A stretch of 64,000 nucleotides of DNA. Origin: Aureococcus anophagefferens (Eukaryota > Sar > Pelagophyceae > Pelagomonadales > Pelagomonadaceae). Where the stretch lies: positions 678,125-742,124 of the forward strand of contig NW_008705575.1 in NCBI RefSeq assembly GCF_000186865.1, read 5' to 3'. Below the pieces are notes generated by a model. That model had not been told where the DNA came from. It saw only the letters and a program-made list of their open reading frames with translations, and made no database searches. The translations under genes were made by a program, and so were the position numbers. Below, piece by piece: positions 8,539 to 17,756 of this stretch (position 1 is the first letter of the stretch; every line of letters starts with the position of its first letter).

Positions 8539-9861
8539 ATGAGCGCGGGCGGCGTCGAGTTCTCCTCCGTACCCACCAAGGAGCAGAAGCCCATGGAGGT
8601 GCGCTCCGGCGACGTGGGCAACCCCTTGCTCGTCGCGCCCGAGGACGTGGAAACGCCGACGACGCTCGACGCCGCGCCGGCGCCGGCGCCCGGCGGCACG
8701 CTGAGCCGCGCCGTCGTCGCGCTCGTGCGCTGCATGGTCGGCCCCGCGGCGCTCTACATCCCCAAGGGCTTCAGCGACGCCGGCATCGGCGGGTCGCTGG
8801 TCTGCATCGTGGTCGCGAACGTGCTCTTCGCGTTGGGCATCAGCCGCCTCGTCGACTGCTGGCGCCACGCGCGCGACGAGGGCCTGGACACGGCCCACGG
8901 CATCCAGGGCCTCGCGCGGCGCTTCGCCGGGCCGCGCTGCGACGTGTTGGTGCGGTTCTGCGTCGCGGCCATGCAGTGCGGCGACTGCGTGACCTACTTC
9001 ATCTTCGTCGCGGAGAACGCGGGCGATTTGCTCGGGTCCCGCGCGCCGTCGCTGGCGATCCTCATCGCCGCCATGGCCGTCTTCGAGGCGCCGCTCTCGC
9101 TCACCACGAAGCTCCAGAAGCTCCACTTCCTCAACGCGCTGGGCAACGCGCTCGTCGCCTTCGCGCTCGTCGTCGTCGCCGCCTACGCGTTGAAGACGCT
9201 CGCGCGCGAGGGCCCGCGCGCCGACGTGACCTACGGCTTCGCGCCGCTCGGGTCGACGCTGACGTTCGCCGGGATCACCGTCTTCGCGTTCGAGGGGACC
9301 GCGCCCATCGTCGTCCCCGTCTGCGACGCGACGGCGTCGAAGCACCGGGGCCGCATGACGGCGCTGACCGTGGCGACGGTGGCGTCCGTGGCCGCGGCCT
9401 ACGCCTGCTTCGGCATCGTCTGCTATTTGGCGTTCGGCGACGAAGTGAACGTCATCGCGTCGCAGTCGCTGCCGTCGACGCCGTGGCCGGGCGACGCCGT
9501 GCGCGGCGTTTATGTCGTCGTCGTGTTGCTGACCTTCCCCCTGCAGCTCTTCCCCGTGACGGACATGTTCGACGCGTCGGGCGAGCGGCCGCGGGCCGCG
9601 GCGGCGTCGCGCGTCGGCCTCGTCTTCTTCCTCGCGGCGCTCGCCGTGGCCTTCGAGCACAAGCTCGACCACGTCGTCTCCCTGCTCGGCGCCCTCGCCT
9701 GCGCGCCCCTCGGGCTCATCGTCGGGCCCTGGATGCACCTGTCCATCGCGGCGTCGGCGCGCGACCGCGCGCTCGACTGGCTCTCCATCGCCGCGGGGAG
9801 CGTCATCGCGGTCGCGACGACGGCGAACGCCGTCGCCACGTGGCGCAGCGCGTCGTCCTAA
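8539..9861 (+). CDS. Amino-acid transporter of the AAAP (SLC32/36/38-like) family
   Basis: Intronless gene of 440 residues with about ten or eleven hydrophobic helices after a short hydrophilic N-terminus. Family-like features are the first helix region VRCMVGPAALYIPKGFSDAG, the break around TFAGITVFAFEGTAPIVVP in the middle, and the VIASQSLP loop. AAAP proteins move neutral amino acids with protons or sodium across the plasma or vacuolar membrane. Substrate cannot be read from the sequence. A second, more distant member lies at 59236-60663. The stop codon is two bases from the stop of the minus-strand gene, so the 3' UTRs must overlap. Confidence 0.8.
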   Translation: MSAGGVEFSSVPTKEQKPMEVRSGDVGNPLLVAPEDVETPTTLDAAPAPAPGGTLSRAVVALVRCMVGPAALYIPKGFSDAGIGGSLVCIVVANVLFALGISRLVDCWRHARDEGLDTAHGIQGLARRFAGPRCDVLVRFCVAAMQCGDCVTYFIFVAENAGDLLGSRAPSLAILIAAMAVFEAPLSLTTKLQKLHFLNALGNALVAFALVVVAAYALKTLAREGPRADVTYGFAPLGSTLTFAGITVFAFEGTAPIVVPVCDATASKHRGRMTALTVATVASVAAAYACFGIVCYLAFGDEVNVIASQSLPSTPWPGDAVRGVYVVVVLLTFPLQLFPVTDMFDASGERPRAAAASRVGLVFFLAALAVAFEHKLDHVVSLLGALACAPLGLIVGPWMHLSIAASARDRALDWLSIAAGSVIAVATTANAVATWRSASS

Positions 9862-9863
9862 TG

Positions 9864-10856
9864 TTAGCACCGCGTCGGGCTCGGCGGGGGCGAGCTCGTC
9901 TCGCTGCTGATGTCGTCGCCGCCGCCGTCCCACTCGCAGGGCTCGATGGAGCCGCCGCCGTCGACGTGCGCGTCGAGCGACGCCGGCGACGAGTCGTCGT
10001 CGTCCTCGTCCTCCTCGGGGATGGGCGCGTGGGTCGGCCGGCGGTCGTCGCCGGCGCCGTCGGGGTGCTCCGGCGACGGGCCGCCGTAGGCCAAACCGTG
10101 GAACTCCTCGCAGACGCGGTACATTTTTTCCGTGAGCGCCTCGTAGCGCGCCTTCTCCGCGCCGAGCTCCGCGAGCTCCGCGTCCGCCGACGCGAGCGAG
10201 CTCCGCATGCGCCGCTCCTGCTCCTCGAAGGAGCAGTTCAGGTTCGTGAGCGCGCGCCGCAGCGACTCGCGCTCGACGAGCGCGGCCCGGCCCTCGGCCG
10301 CCGCGGTCTCCGCCGCCGCGAGCCGCGCCCGGAGCTCCTCGGCCTCGGACCGCGCGCGCGCGGCCTTGTCGACGGCGTCCTCGACGAGCCGCCGCGTCGG
10401 CGACGCCGGCGACCGGTCGCCGTCGTCCCGCTCCGGCCGCGGCGCGCGCAGCTCCGCGTGGAGCGACTGCACCTCGCGCTCGAGGGCCAGGCGCGCGCCG
10501 CGCTCGTCGCGGAGGCGCGTCTCCGTCCGCGACAGGCGCTGGTGCACGCGCACGAGCTGCGCGTGCAGCAGGCTCACGAGCCGCTCGTCGGCGTCACCGA
10601 CCATGGCGCGGCCCGCGATGCCGATGGCGCGCGTGGACGACGCGCCGGAGGCCTGGTCGATGCCCGTGCCGTCGCCGTTCGACGGCGAGACGACGGTCGC
10701 GGGCGCGTCGATCGCGCGCGAGCCGTCGAGCGGGCCCGTCGCCGCGGAGGCAGCAGATCGGTGGCTTCCGACTCGAGGGCTGCCGCGCCATTTGTTGCGG
10801 CAGCATCGGGCGACGCTGCCCGTCCCGTGCGTGGTCCGCGCGCGTTGCTTCTTCAC
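9864..10856 (-). CDS. Coiled-coil protein of unknown function
   Basis: 330 residues with no recognised enzyme domain. Residues roughly 85-230 form a long Arg/Glu/Ala-rich coiled coil (ERLVSLLHAQLVRVHQRL, EAEELRARLAAAETAA, ERRMRSSLASADAELAEL). The tail is acidic and Ser/Pro-rich (EEDEDDDDSSPAS, SSPPPSPTRC). The N-terminus before about residue 80 is low complexity, so translation could begin later, at MVGDADERLVSLL. Likely cytosolic scaffold or cytoskeletal protein, by inference only. Convergent with the transporter gene, two bases between the stops. Confidence 0.55.
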   Translation of the reverse strand: MKKQRARTTHGTGSVARCCRNKWRGSPRVGSHRSAASAATGPLDGSRAIDAPATVVSPSNGDGTGIDQASGASSTRAIGIAGRAMVGDADERLVSLLHAQLVRVHQRLSRTETRLRDERGARLALEREVQSLHAELRAPRPERDDGDRSPASPTRRLVEDAVDKAARARSEAEELRARLAAAETAAAEGRAALVERESLRRALTNLNCSFEEQERRMRSSLASADAELAELGAEKARYEALTEKMYRVCEEFHGLAYGGPSPEHPDGAGDDRRPTHAPIPEEDEDDDDSSPASLDAHVDGGGSIEPCEWDGGGDDISSETSSPPPSPTRC

Positions 10857-10918
10857 AACGCGCGCGCGCGCGTATAACCGCGCCGCGCCGCCGCCGCGCG
10901 CCGCCGCGCCGGCGCGCC

Positions 10919-11272
10919 ATGCGGTCGCTGGCGGACGTGACGCGTCTGGTCTTCACGGCCCACTACGTCGTCTCCGCCTGCCTCTGCGCCGCGGCCTTCC
11001 TCGCCGAGCCCGACGCCTTCCTCGCGGCGCTGCTCGGCCTCGCGCTCGTCGGCACGTCCTTCTGGCTCTACGGCGCGCGCGAGTCGAACGCGAGCGTATC
11101 GCACGTCCGCGGCCTCGTCGCGCTCGACGCGTGCGTGGCGCTCTCCTTCGTCGTCGCGGCCTACCGCGCCTGGCACGCGCCGGAGAGCGACGACTCCTCC
11201 GATGGCGCGCCGAAAGCCGTCGTCGCCGCTCCAAAAAGGAAGAAGGCCCGCGAGACGAAGAAGCACAGGTGA
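10919..11272 (+). CDS. Small membrane protein, three predicted helices
   Basis: 117 residues. Hydrophobic helices lie at about 10-28 (LVFTAHYVVSACLCAAAF), 33-50 (FLAALLGLALVGTSFWLY) and 64-82 (GLVALDACVALSFVVAAY). The C-terminus is highly basic (PKRKKARETKKHR), as expected for a cytosolic tail. No family recognised. The start ATG follows a very GC-rich leader. It is divergent from the coiled-coil gene, with only about 60 bp between the two starts, so they may share a promoter. Confidence 0.5.
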   Translation: MRSLADVTRLVFTAHYVVSACLCAAAFLAEPDAFLAALLGLALVGTSFWLYGARESNASVSHVRGLVALDACVALSFVVAAYRAWHAPESDDSSDGAPKAVVAAPKRKKARETKKHR

Positions 11273-11531
11273 TATAAGCTTCTTTTCTTAATGGCGTGGG
11301 GAGGTGTGGAGCGGCGGCCAAAAGAAGCGCGAGGGCGAGTGGCGAGTGGGGCAGGTGTGGGTCGCGCAGAGCGATTTTGGATGCGTCGAAGCGCGGATGG
11401 TTCAACTTTGAATGCTTCTTGACGTTGCCTTTCAGACGCTATCTCACAGCCGGAAACGTCCAGCCTCGACTGACACCGGCGCTGAAGCAGCGCATCTCCG
11501 GCGCATCTGCAACCGCGCGCAGCCTCTCGCC

Positions 11532-12008
11532 ATGTCGCTGAAAGCCGTCGCCGCCATGATCACGCCCGGCGTCGCCGTCAAGGCCATCACGGTGCCCATG
11601 GCGCTCGCCGGCGTCGCCCTGAGCTCGGACGCGCTGCACGGCAACATCTCCAAGGGCTTCCGCGAGACGTTCGGCTTCGGCCGCTGGTTCGCGCCGCTCG
11701 TCGGCGTCTACGAAGGCGCCGTCGCGGTCCTGCTCTGGTACAACGGCGGCGCACACCGCGCGCTCGCGCTGCGGATGCTCGCCGTCGTGCTAGGCGGCGT
11801 CAACTACGCGCACCTGGTCTGCGAGGGCAACCCGGGCGGGTGCGTGGTGCCGCTGGCGCTCAACGCCCTCGCCGTCGTCGCGCTCCAGGACCTGACGGGC
11901 GGCGGCTGGGCCGACGTCGCCAAGGCCCAGGCGCTGCTCGGCGTCGCCGGCGCGGTCGTCGGCGTCGTCGTGTCCGCGCTCTCTCCCGGGAAGCCCAAGG
12001 ACGAGTAG
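11532..12008 (+). CDS. Small four-helix membrane protein of unknown function
   Basis: 158 residues from MSLKAVAAMITPG, the first Met in an open frame that extends back to 11412. About four hydrophobic segments are visible: AITVPMALAGVALSS, FAPLVGVYEGAVAVLLWY, ALRMLAVVLGGVNYAHLV and ALLGVAGAVVGVVVSAL. The pattern loosely recalls DoxX-like or SPW-type small membrane proteins, but I cannot assign a family. The stop lies 27 bp from the stop of the large minus-strand gene. Confidence 0.5.
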   Translation: MSLKAVAAMITPGVAVKAITVPMALAGVALSSDALHGNISKGFRETFGFGRWFAPLVGVYEGAVAVLLWYNGGAHRALALRMLAVVLGGVNYAHLVCEGNPGGCVVPLALNALAVVALQDLTGGGWADVAKAQALLGVAGAVVGVVVSALSPGKPKDE

Positions 12009-12035
12009 GGTCGGCGCGCGCTTTTTAATCTCGGG

Positions 12036-15000
12036 CTAGTAGTCGGACAGATCGTCGCTGGAACGCGAACGCGACGACCCGCGCGACGACGGCCAGCGCG
12101 GGGAGCCCGCCTCGAACGCGTCGGAGAAACCGCCGTCGTCCGACGACGGCCAGTGCGGGGAGCCCGCCTCGAACGCGTAGGAGAAGCCGCCGTCGTCGCG
12201 CGCGTCGCGCCGCTTGCTCGGCCGCTTCGAAAGCGGATCGGCGTCGCCCTTCGTCCAGCGCGCGGCGCGAGGCCCGGCGTGCGCCACGAGCGCGTCGTAG
12301 AAGGCGCGCGTGTCGCGCGCGCCGCGGACGGACTGGAGCTGGAGGTGCCAGCGCGCGTGGCGGCCCGGCACGCCGCGGGGCGTGATCGTCACCGTGCCCG
12401 TGCGCTCGGCAGGGTCGAGGTAGGACGGGCTCGACGCCGCCGCGGACTCGTCGAGCTCCACGTCGAAGTCGTCCAACACGAGCTTCTTCAGCGGGCCGTC
12501 GGCCGTCGTGCCGCCGCCCTGGATCACGAAGGGGTCCGCGACGCGCCCGCCGTGCGAGTTGACGCAGGCCGCGTGGCGGCAGTAGAAGAGGGCCGCGTCG
12601 CCGGAAACGCCGCGGAGCGTCACGTAGGAGTAGTGCCAGCTGGAGCCGCCGGCGACGCGGCGCGTCCGCTTCCGCATGTAGCCCCGGAAGAGGCACGGCG
12701 CGGCGAGCCGCGAAGCGTCCGCGGGCCCCGCGTAGACGTGGCGCTCGCGCGCGCGCGTGTTGAAGACGTAGCGCCGCAGCGCCGACGTCGCCCGCCGCGC
12801 CACGTAGAAGGCGTGGAGCGCGTTGGCGACGCGCGTCGCGAGGATCGTCCGCGCCGCGCCGTCGCTGCTGAACAGCGTCGTCGCGACGTCCCACTCGAAG
12901 TTGCTGTCGTTGCGGAGCTGGCGCAGCGCCTCGTCGATGAGCCGGCGCGTCGCGGCGCGCTGGCTGAGCGCCTCGACGGTCCCCGCGTCCCGCTCGCCGT
13001 CGACGATGGTCCGCGCGGCCGCCGCGAGCGACGCTCGTCGCCGAGAGTGGACCGAAATCACCGAAGCGCTCCCTGTCGGCGACGTCGGCGACGCGCCGGC
13101 GCCGTCGCGGACGCCGTCGCTCAGGTCCATGATGGGCACGTAGAAGACCGCCTTGCCGCGGAGCTGCTCGAGCCGCGCGAGCCGCGAGAGCCCGACCGCG
13201 TCGTCGTCGCGCGCGGCCTCGACGGCCTGGCGGACGGCCCGGTGGCTCCGCTTGCGGCGCACGGTCCGCGTGACCTCCTCGAAGCTCCGCTGGCGCGCCG
13301 CGGTGCCCGCGGCGAGGTCCGCGAAGGACTCGGGCCCCAGGCTCTCGCGCGCCCCGTCGGCCGCGCGCGGCGTGAGCAGGCTCCCGCGCGACGGCCGGCG
13401 CGCGAGCGCCGGTTCGCGCGGCGAGTCGCCGGGCGCCTCGGGGATCTTCTCCAGGAGGTCCTTGACGCCCAGGCGGACGTCGGAGACGATGCAGCGGCGG
13501 ATGCGGAAGAGGATCCTGTCGCGCTTCGGCGGCCGCAGCTTCTTAAAGGCCGAGAGCTCGCTCATCGCCAAGCTCAGCTGCTCGAGGGGCGTGAGCGCGC
13601 GCGACGGCGCCCGGAGCTGCGCCGCGACGTCCGGCGCGTCGGGCGCGCGCGAGAGCCGCAGCGACAGCTCGAGGACGCCCGCCGGCGGCTCGTCCGCGGG
13701 CGCCCACGCGCCGTCCGTGCGCACGGCGCCGTCGAAGCAGAGGACGGGCCCGCCGCCGTGGCCCACGAAGGCCGCGTCGTCGTCGAGGACGCCGACGGTC
13801 CCGGAGACGATGCCGAAGCGCGCGCGGTCCGCGGGCGACACGTCGTGGGACCCGCGGCCGTAGCCGGCGACGAGCGCCGCGAAGTCCTGCGCGCGGATGG
13901 ACCAGGCGCCGAGGCGCGGCGCTTTTTTGCCGTAGACCCGCTTCTTCAGCCGCAGCGCGTCGTCGACGCGGAAGCTGATGTTCGCCGCGAGGTCCGGGCA
14001 CGGCAGCCGGAACTGCTCGCAGAAGGCCGCGAAACCGCCGCCGGCGGCGACGGCCGGCCCCCGGGCCGTGCGGCTCGCGAGCTCGCGGACGCGCACGGCG
14101 ACGACGGGCCGCGCGGGCCGCCGGGGCGCGCCGTCGCCGCGCGGCGGCGCGCGCGTCCATTTCGCGACGCGACACGACGCGCGGTTCGGGAAGTCGCGCC
14201 GGGGGAGCGCGCGCGCGACGGCGTCCTCCGCGACGGCGCGCTTGAAGCGCCGGTAGTTGAGCTCGCCGTTCGCGGTCTGCGCGGCGCCCTCGCAGCCCTC
14301 GGCGTGCAGGGCGTCGACGCGCACGACCGCGGGCGGGCCCGGCCGCCGCGCGAGGACCCGGAGCAGCGCGGCGAAATCGCGGCGGCCGAACGAGAAGTTC
14401 GCGCGCGCGCGCTCCGCGTAGCAGAGGAACGTCGGCTCGTAGCCGTCGAGCGCGTCGTGGGTCATGTAGCAGCCGCCGAAGGTGCACTCGACGCGGAGCA
14501 TGACCTCGTCGTCGCACGCGGCCGAGCCGTCGTCGCGCGAGAGCCACGCGGCGACGCGCATCGACGTCACGCGGTAGCCGTCCGCGGGGTAGAGCGTCCG
14601 TAGCAGCCGCGTCGCGACCCAGCCGAGGATCAACGGGGCGGCGCACGACGCGGCGGCGAGCGCCAGCGCGAGCGCGACGAGCGCCCAAAGGCTCCGGGAG
14701 ACGAGGCACAGGCACGAGGCGAGGAGCGGCGAGCAAAAGAGCGCGAGCGTGAAACGGTCGACGGCGCCGCGTTTTATGGTGTCCTCGTGGTGGATGCGTC
14801 GTGGGGGTGGTCCATCGTGTAGTTTAGGAGGCACACCTTTTTGGGCTCGACCGTCCTCGAAGTCGAGCGGTCGGCCCGGTGGGTGCGACCGTGCTTCTTC
14901 TCGAAGAGTAGCCACACGCGACGCGGCGCGGTCGGGCAGCGCCGCCCTCGTGGCGACGAGGTGAAGTCGGAACAGGCGCTCGCGGCGCTCGCGGCGTGAA

Positions 15001-15050
15001 GACGCCGTCGAGCGCCAAAGGCAAAATTCACAATCGCTCAAAAACCGCAT
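12036..15050 (-). CDS. Large N-terminally anchored protein with a C-terminal PH-like domain
   Basis: One open frame of 1,004 residues. Around residues 100-150 two hydrophobic stretches (FTLALFCSPLLASCLCLV, WALVALALALAAASCAA) look like a membrane hairpin or anchor, followed by WVATRLLRTLYPADGYRV. Long region of unknown fold follows. A PH-like segment near the C-terminus starts GYMRKRTRRVAGG with WHYSYVTLRG and ends WHLQLQSVRG...FYDALVAH. The tail has two copies of DDGGFSxAFEAGSPxWPSS. This layout (anchor, lipid-transfer-like body, PH) suggests a membrane-contact-site protein, but that is speculation. The first about 95 residues look like leader sequence and the true start may be an upstream exon. 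Confidence 0.55.
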   Translation of the reverse strand: MRFLSDCEFCLWRSTASSRRERRERLFRLHLVATRAALPDRAASRVATLREEARSHPPGRPLDFEDGRAQKGVPPKLHDGPPPRRIHHEDTIKRGAVDRFTLALFCSPLLASCLCLVSRSLWALVALALALAAASCAAPLILGWVATRLLRTLYPADGYRVTSMRVAAWLSRDDGSAACDDEVMLRVECTFGGCYMTHDALDGYEPTFLCYAERARANFSFGRRDFAALLRVLARRPGPPAVVRVDALHAEGCEGAAQTANGELNYRRFKRAVAEDAVARALPRRDFPNRASCRVAKWTRAPPRGDGAPRRPARPVVAVRVRELASRTARGPAVAAGGGFAAFCEQFRLPCPDLAANISFRVDDALRLKKRVYGKKAPRLGAWSIRAQDFAALVAGYGRGSHDVSPADRARFGIVSGTVGVLDDDAAFVGHGGGPVLCFDGAVRTDGAWAPADEPPAGVLELSLRLSRAPDAPDVAAQLRAPSRALTPLEQLSLAMSELSAFKKLRPPKRDRILFRIRRCIVSDVRLGVKDLLEKIPEAPGDSPREPALARRPSRGSLLTPRAADGARESLGPESFADLAAGTAARQRSFEEVTRTVRRKRSHRAVRQAVEAARDDDAVGLSRLARLEQLRGKAVFYVPIMDLSDGVRDGAGASPTSPTGSASVISVHSRRRASLAAAARTIVDGERDAGTVEALSQRAATRRLIDEALRQLRNDSNFEWDVATTLFSSDGAARTILATRVANALHAFYVARRATSALRRYVFNTRARERHVYAGPADASRLAAPCLFRGYMRKRTRRVAGGSSWHYSYVTLRGVSGDAALFYCRHAACVNSHGGRVADPFVIQGGGTTADGPLKKLVLDDFDVELDESAAASSPSYLDPAERTGTVTITPRGVPGRHARWHLQLQSVRGARDTRAFYDALVAHAGPRAARWTKGDADPLSKRPSKRRDARDDGGFSYAFEAGSPHWPSSDDGGFSDAFEAGSPRWPSSRGSSRSRSSDDLSDY
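12063..12182 (-). repeat. Two-copy coding repeat at the C-terminus
   Basis: A block of about 57 bp is repeated once, encoding DDGGFSYAFEAGSPHWPSS and DDGGFSDAFEAGSPRWPSS. Recent in-frame duplication in the tail of the PH-like protein. Confidence 0.75.
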
Positions 15051-15117
15051 CCTAAGCCCCCCTCTACCTCCTCTAGAACATCGCGTTCATGTCGTTCTCC
15101 ATGCCCGCCTCGGCGGC

Positions 15118-15290
15118 TCATTCCTTGCGCCAGGCAGGCTTCGCGTTCAAGAACGCCAGGCACCAGACCGCGAAGGTCGGCGCGGAAAGGAACGCGGCGG
15201 CGACGTCGCGAAGGCCAAGCACGACTCGCCCGCGCGCAAGCGCAGCATCTCGGGCTCGGGCGACGACGCGGCGTAAAGATTGTTAGGCTA
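15118..15290 (-). other. Short conserved ORF with a hydrophobic segment, copy 1
   Basis: Directly 3' of the Sel1 gene on the same strand, a frame encodes GLRDVAAAFLSAPTFAVW followed by CLAFLNAKPAWRKE and TGA (15118-15120). The same peptide, with longer acidic tail, occurs after the second Sel1 gene at 16423-16668. Codon positions are conserved between copies, which hints at coding selection or at a recent duplication. It could be the last exon of an alternative transcript or a remnant of another gene. No ATG is evident. Confidence 0.35.
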
Positions 15291-16334
15291 TACTTGCGCG
15301 TCGAGGCGCGCGAGCTCGTTTGTAGCTTTCTGGTAGCCCTTGGCAGCGGCGCGCTCGAACCAGTATCGGGCTTTGCCGAGGTCGACTTCCGTGCCTCCTC
15401 CGTCCCTGTAAGAAATGCCAAGGCAAGTCTCTCCAGAGGTTAGACCTTGATTCGCCGCGAGCACGAAGTACCGGAACGCCTCTTCAAATCTGTTCTCAGA
15501 ATGAAGTAAAATCCCTAAATTGTTTTGCGCGGTCGCGACGCCGCGATCTGCGGCCGCGCGATACAGCCGCTCCGCCTTCTTCTTGTCCAGCTTGACGCCA
15601 CTTCCAGTCATGTACAATGCCGCAAGGTGTGCCATCGCAGCCACGTCCCCGAGCTCCACGGCGCGCCGGTAAATCTTCGCGGCTTTCTTATCGGATTTCA
15701 CGAGGCCGAAGTCACCGCGGCAGTACGCATTTCCCAAAAACGAAACCGCTTCCGGCACCTCGTTCTCCACATGGCGACGAAGACGCGCGAGGTCTTCTGC
15801 ATCGGTTGTGCGCGGTAATCGACAGAGGGGACACGCGTTTCCGATCTTGTCCTCGCACGATTGGCAGACCTTTCGGCAGCAACAGACGCGAAGCACGCCC
15901 GGAGTATTCACTTCCCACTCCTCGAGGCAGATCGGGCACCGCGAGCCGTACCGCGCCGACGTCGGCTCGGGCTCCGGATTCGCCTCGCGCCGCACGCGGG
16001 CCGCCTCGTGTTCCGCCGCGATGCGCGCGCGGATTACGTCGGCGTCCGACCGAGGCGCGGGGCCGTAGACCGGGAGCGACGGCGGGGGCGTCGGCGCTTC
16101 CGCCCGCGCCGCCTCCGCCGCGCGCTCGTCCCGGATCTTCTTGCACGCCTTCCGGTGGCCTCGGTCGCGCCAATCGATGCGTTGACAATCCGTCGAACAG
16201 TAGGCCGTCGTGCCGCAACCGGCGCAAGGCCGGGCATCCTTCTTCCCGCAAATCGTGCATATGTTGAGCGCCAGCTTCGTACGGGTTTTTCGCGCCTCGT
16301 ACTCTCGCTTCTTCTTCATCAATTCCGGGTCCAT
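15288..16334 (-). CDS. MYND zinc finger, RING-like and Sel1-repeat protein, copy 1
   Basis: 348 residues. N-terminal MYND finger (CTICGKKDARPCAGCGT, YCSTDCQRIDW, HRKAC), a charged linker, then a RING-like cluster (RCPICLEEWEV, CCCRKVCQSC, ACPLCRLP), then about four Sel1 repeats (FLGNAYCRGDFG, AMAHLAALYMTG, AQNNLGILLHSEN, CLGISYRDGGG). MYND and Sel1 modules bind other proteins; the RING-like part may give E3 ligase activity, which is inference. I start at MDPELM because upstream sequence loses the frame relative to copy 2. It is one half of a direct tandem duplication with 16668-17756. Such MYND/Sel1 genes form large families in pelagophytes. Confidence 0.8.
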   Translation of the reverse strand: MDPELMKKKREYEARKTRTKLALNICTICGKKDARPCAGCGTTAYCSTDCQRIDWRDRGHRKACKKIRDERAAEAARAEAPTPPPSLPVYGPAPRSDADVIRARIAAEHEAARVRREANPEPEPTSARYGSRCPICLEEWEVNTPGVLRVCCCRKVCQSCEDKIGNACPLCRLPRTTDAEDLARLRRHVENEVPEAVSFLGNAYCRGDFGLVKSDKKAAKIYRRAVELGDVAAMAHLAALYMTGSGVKLDKKKAERLYRAAADRGVATAQNNLGILLHSENRFEEAFRYFVLAANQGLTSGETCLGISYRDGGGTEVDLGKARYWFERAAAKGYQKATNELARLDAQV

Positions 16335-16422
16335 GATCTCTGACCGCGCGCGTCCTCTTCGCTCTCTGCGACGTCTCCTCTAGCTCGATCGGCGCAAAAT
16401 CGCTCAAAATCTTACCTCAGGG

Positions 16423-16668
16423 CTAGCCCACCTCAAGAGGCGTCTCTAGATAGAGCATCGCGTTCATGTCGTTCTCCATGCCCGCCTCGGCGGCGTCGTC
16501 CTCCTTGTGCCAGGCGGGCTTCGCGTTCAAGAACGCCAGAATCCAGACCGCGAAGGTCGGCGCAGATAGGAACGCCGCGACGACGACGCCAAGGCCAAGC
16601 ACGACTCGCCCGCGCGCAAGCGCAGCATCTCGGGCTCGGGCGACGACGCGGCGTGAAGATCGTTAGGC
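16423..16668 (-). other. Short conserved ORF with a hydrophobic segment, copy 2
   Basis: Frame read on the minus strand: RVVLGLGVVVAAFLSAPTF, then AVWILAFLNAKPAWHKEDD, ending GMENDMNAMLYLETPLEVG and TAG at 16423-16425. The hydrophobic block is long enough for one or two membrane helices. Counterpart of 15118-15290, which stops earlier after KPAWRKE. No start codon seen; possibly a terminal exon. Confidence 0.35.
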
Positions 16669-17756
16669 TATACTCGCGCGTCGAGGCGCGCGAGGTTCCT
16701 TGTCGCTGACTCGTGGCCCTTGGCAGCGGCGCGCTCGAACCAGTATCGGGCTTTGCCGAGGTCGACTTCCGTGCCTTTTCCGTCCATGAAACAGCAGCCA
16801 AGGTTATTCTCTCCAGGGTTAAAGCCTTGATCAGCCGAGAGCGCGTAGTACCGGAACGCCTCTTCAAATTTTTCCTCAGACTCAAGCAGACTCCCTAAAC
16901 AAACCTGCCCGACCGCGTCGCCCCGATCTGCGGCCATGCGATACAGCCTCTCCGCCTTCTTCTTGTCCAGCTTGACGCCCAACCCCTTCTCGTACAATAT
17001 CCCAAGGCAATTCATCGCGTCCACGTTCCCGAGCTCCACGGCGCGCCGGTAAATCTTCGCGGCTTTCTTATCAGATTTCACGAGGCCGAAGTCACCGCGG
17101 CAGTACGCATTTCCCAAAAACGTAATCGCTTCCGGCACCTCGTTCTCCACATGGCGACGAAGACGCGCGAGATCTTCCGCATCGTCTTCTGGGCACGGTA
17201 TGCGACAGAGGGGACACGCGCCGGCGCCGATCTTGTTATCGCACGATCGGCAGACCTTTCGGCAGCAACAGACGCGAAGCACGCCCGGAACATTCACGTC
17301 CCACTCCTCGAGACAGATCGGGCAACGCGGGCCGTACCGCGCAGACAGCGGCTCCCGCTCCGGGTTCGCCTCGCGCCGCGCCCGCGCCGCCTCGTGCTCC
17401 GCCGCGATGCGCGCGCGGACCTCGTCGGCGTGCGACCGCGGCGCGGGGCCGTAGACGACCTCCTCCGGCGGCGACGGCGGCGCCTCGGCCCGCGCCGCCT
17501 CCGCCGCCCGCTCCGCACGGATCTTTTTGCACGCCTTCCGGTGGCCGCGGTCGCGCCAGTCGATGCGTTGGCAGTCCGTCGAACAGTAGGTCGTCGTGCC
17601 GCACCCTTTGCAGGGCCGGGCATCCTTCTTCCCGCAAATCGTGCATATGTTGAGCGCCAGCTTCGTACGGGTTTTTCGCGCCTCGTACTCTCGCTTCTTC
17701 TTGATCAATTCCGGGTCCATGATCTCTGACCGCGCGTCCTCTTCGCTTGAGCTCAT
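16668..17756 (-). CDS. MYND zinc finger, RING-like and Sel1-repeat protein, copy 2
   Basis: Paralogue of 15288-16334. MYND finger (CTICGKKDARPCKGCGT, YCSTDCQRIDW), RING-like cluster (RCPICLEEWDV, CCCRKVCRSC, ACPLCRIP) and about four Sel1 repeats (FLGNAYCRGDFG, AMNCLGILYEKG, GQVCLGSLLESEE, NLGCCFMDGKG). I start at MSSSEEDARSEIMDPEL (17756), which adds 12 residues relative to copy 1; the frame is open further to 17816. The solvent-exposed positions of the Sel1 helices differ between the copies much more than the MYND finger, suggesting different binding partners. Confidence 0.8.
   Translation of the reverse strand: MSSSEEDARSEIMDPELIKKKREYEARKTRTKLALNICTICGKKDARPCKGCGTTTYCSTDCQRIDWRDRGHRKACKKIRAERAAEAARAEAPPSPPEEVVYGPAPRSHADEVRARIAAEHEAARARREANPEREPLSARYGPRCPICLEEWDVNVPGVLRVCCCRKVCRSCDNKIGAGACPLCRIPCPEDDAEDLARLRRHVENEVPEAITFLGNAYCRGDFGLVKSDKKAAKIYRRAVELGNVDAMNCLGILYEKGLGVKLDKKKAERLYRMAADRGDAVGQVCLGSLLESEEKFEEAFRYYALSADQGFNPGENNLGCCFMDGKGTEVDLGKARYWFERAAAKGHESATRNLARLDARV

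Larger units (their letters stand above)
15071..17740. repeat. Direct tandem duplication, period about 1.38 kb
   Basis: Copy 1 covers about 15071-16345 and copy 2 about 16452-17740. Each contains a complete MYND-RING-Sel1 gene and the short ORF 3' of it. The 3' flanking part is nearly identical (AAGCACGACTCGCCCGCGCG is shared), while the Sel1 coding parts differ at many codons, for example TSGETCLGISYRDGGG against NPGENNLGCCFMDGKG. The pair is therefore old enough for the repeat surface to diverge. Confidence 0.85.

Noticed and set aside
12153..14603. 816-codon plus-strand frame opposite the PH-like gene
   Set aside because: Same GC-driven antisense effect; low-complexity RVARR-type peptide without domains.
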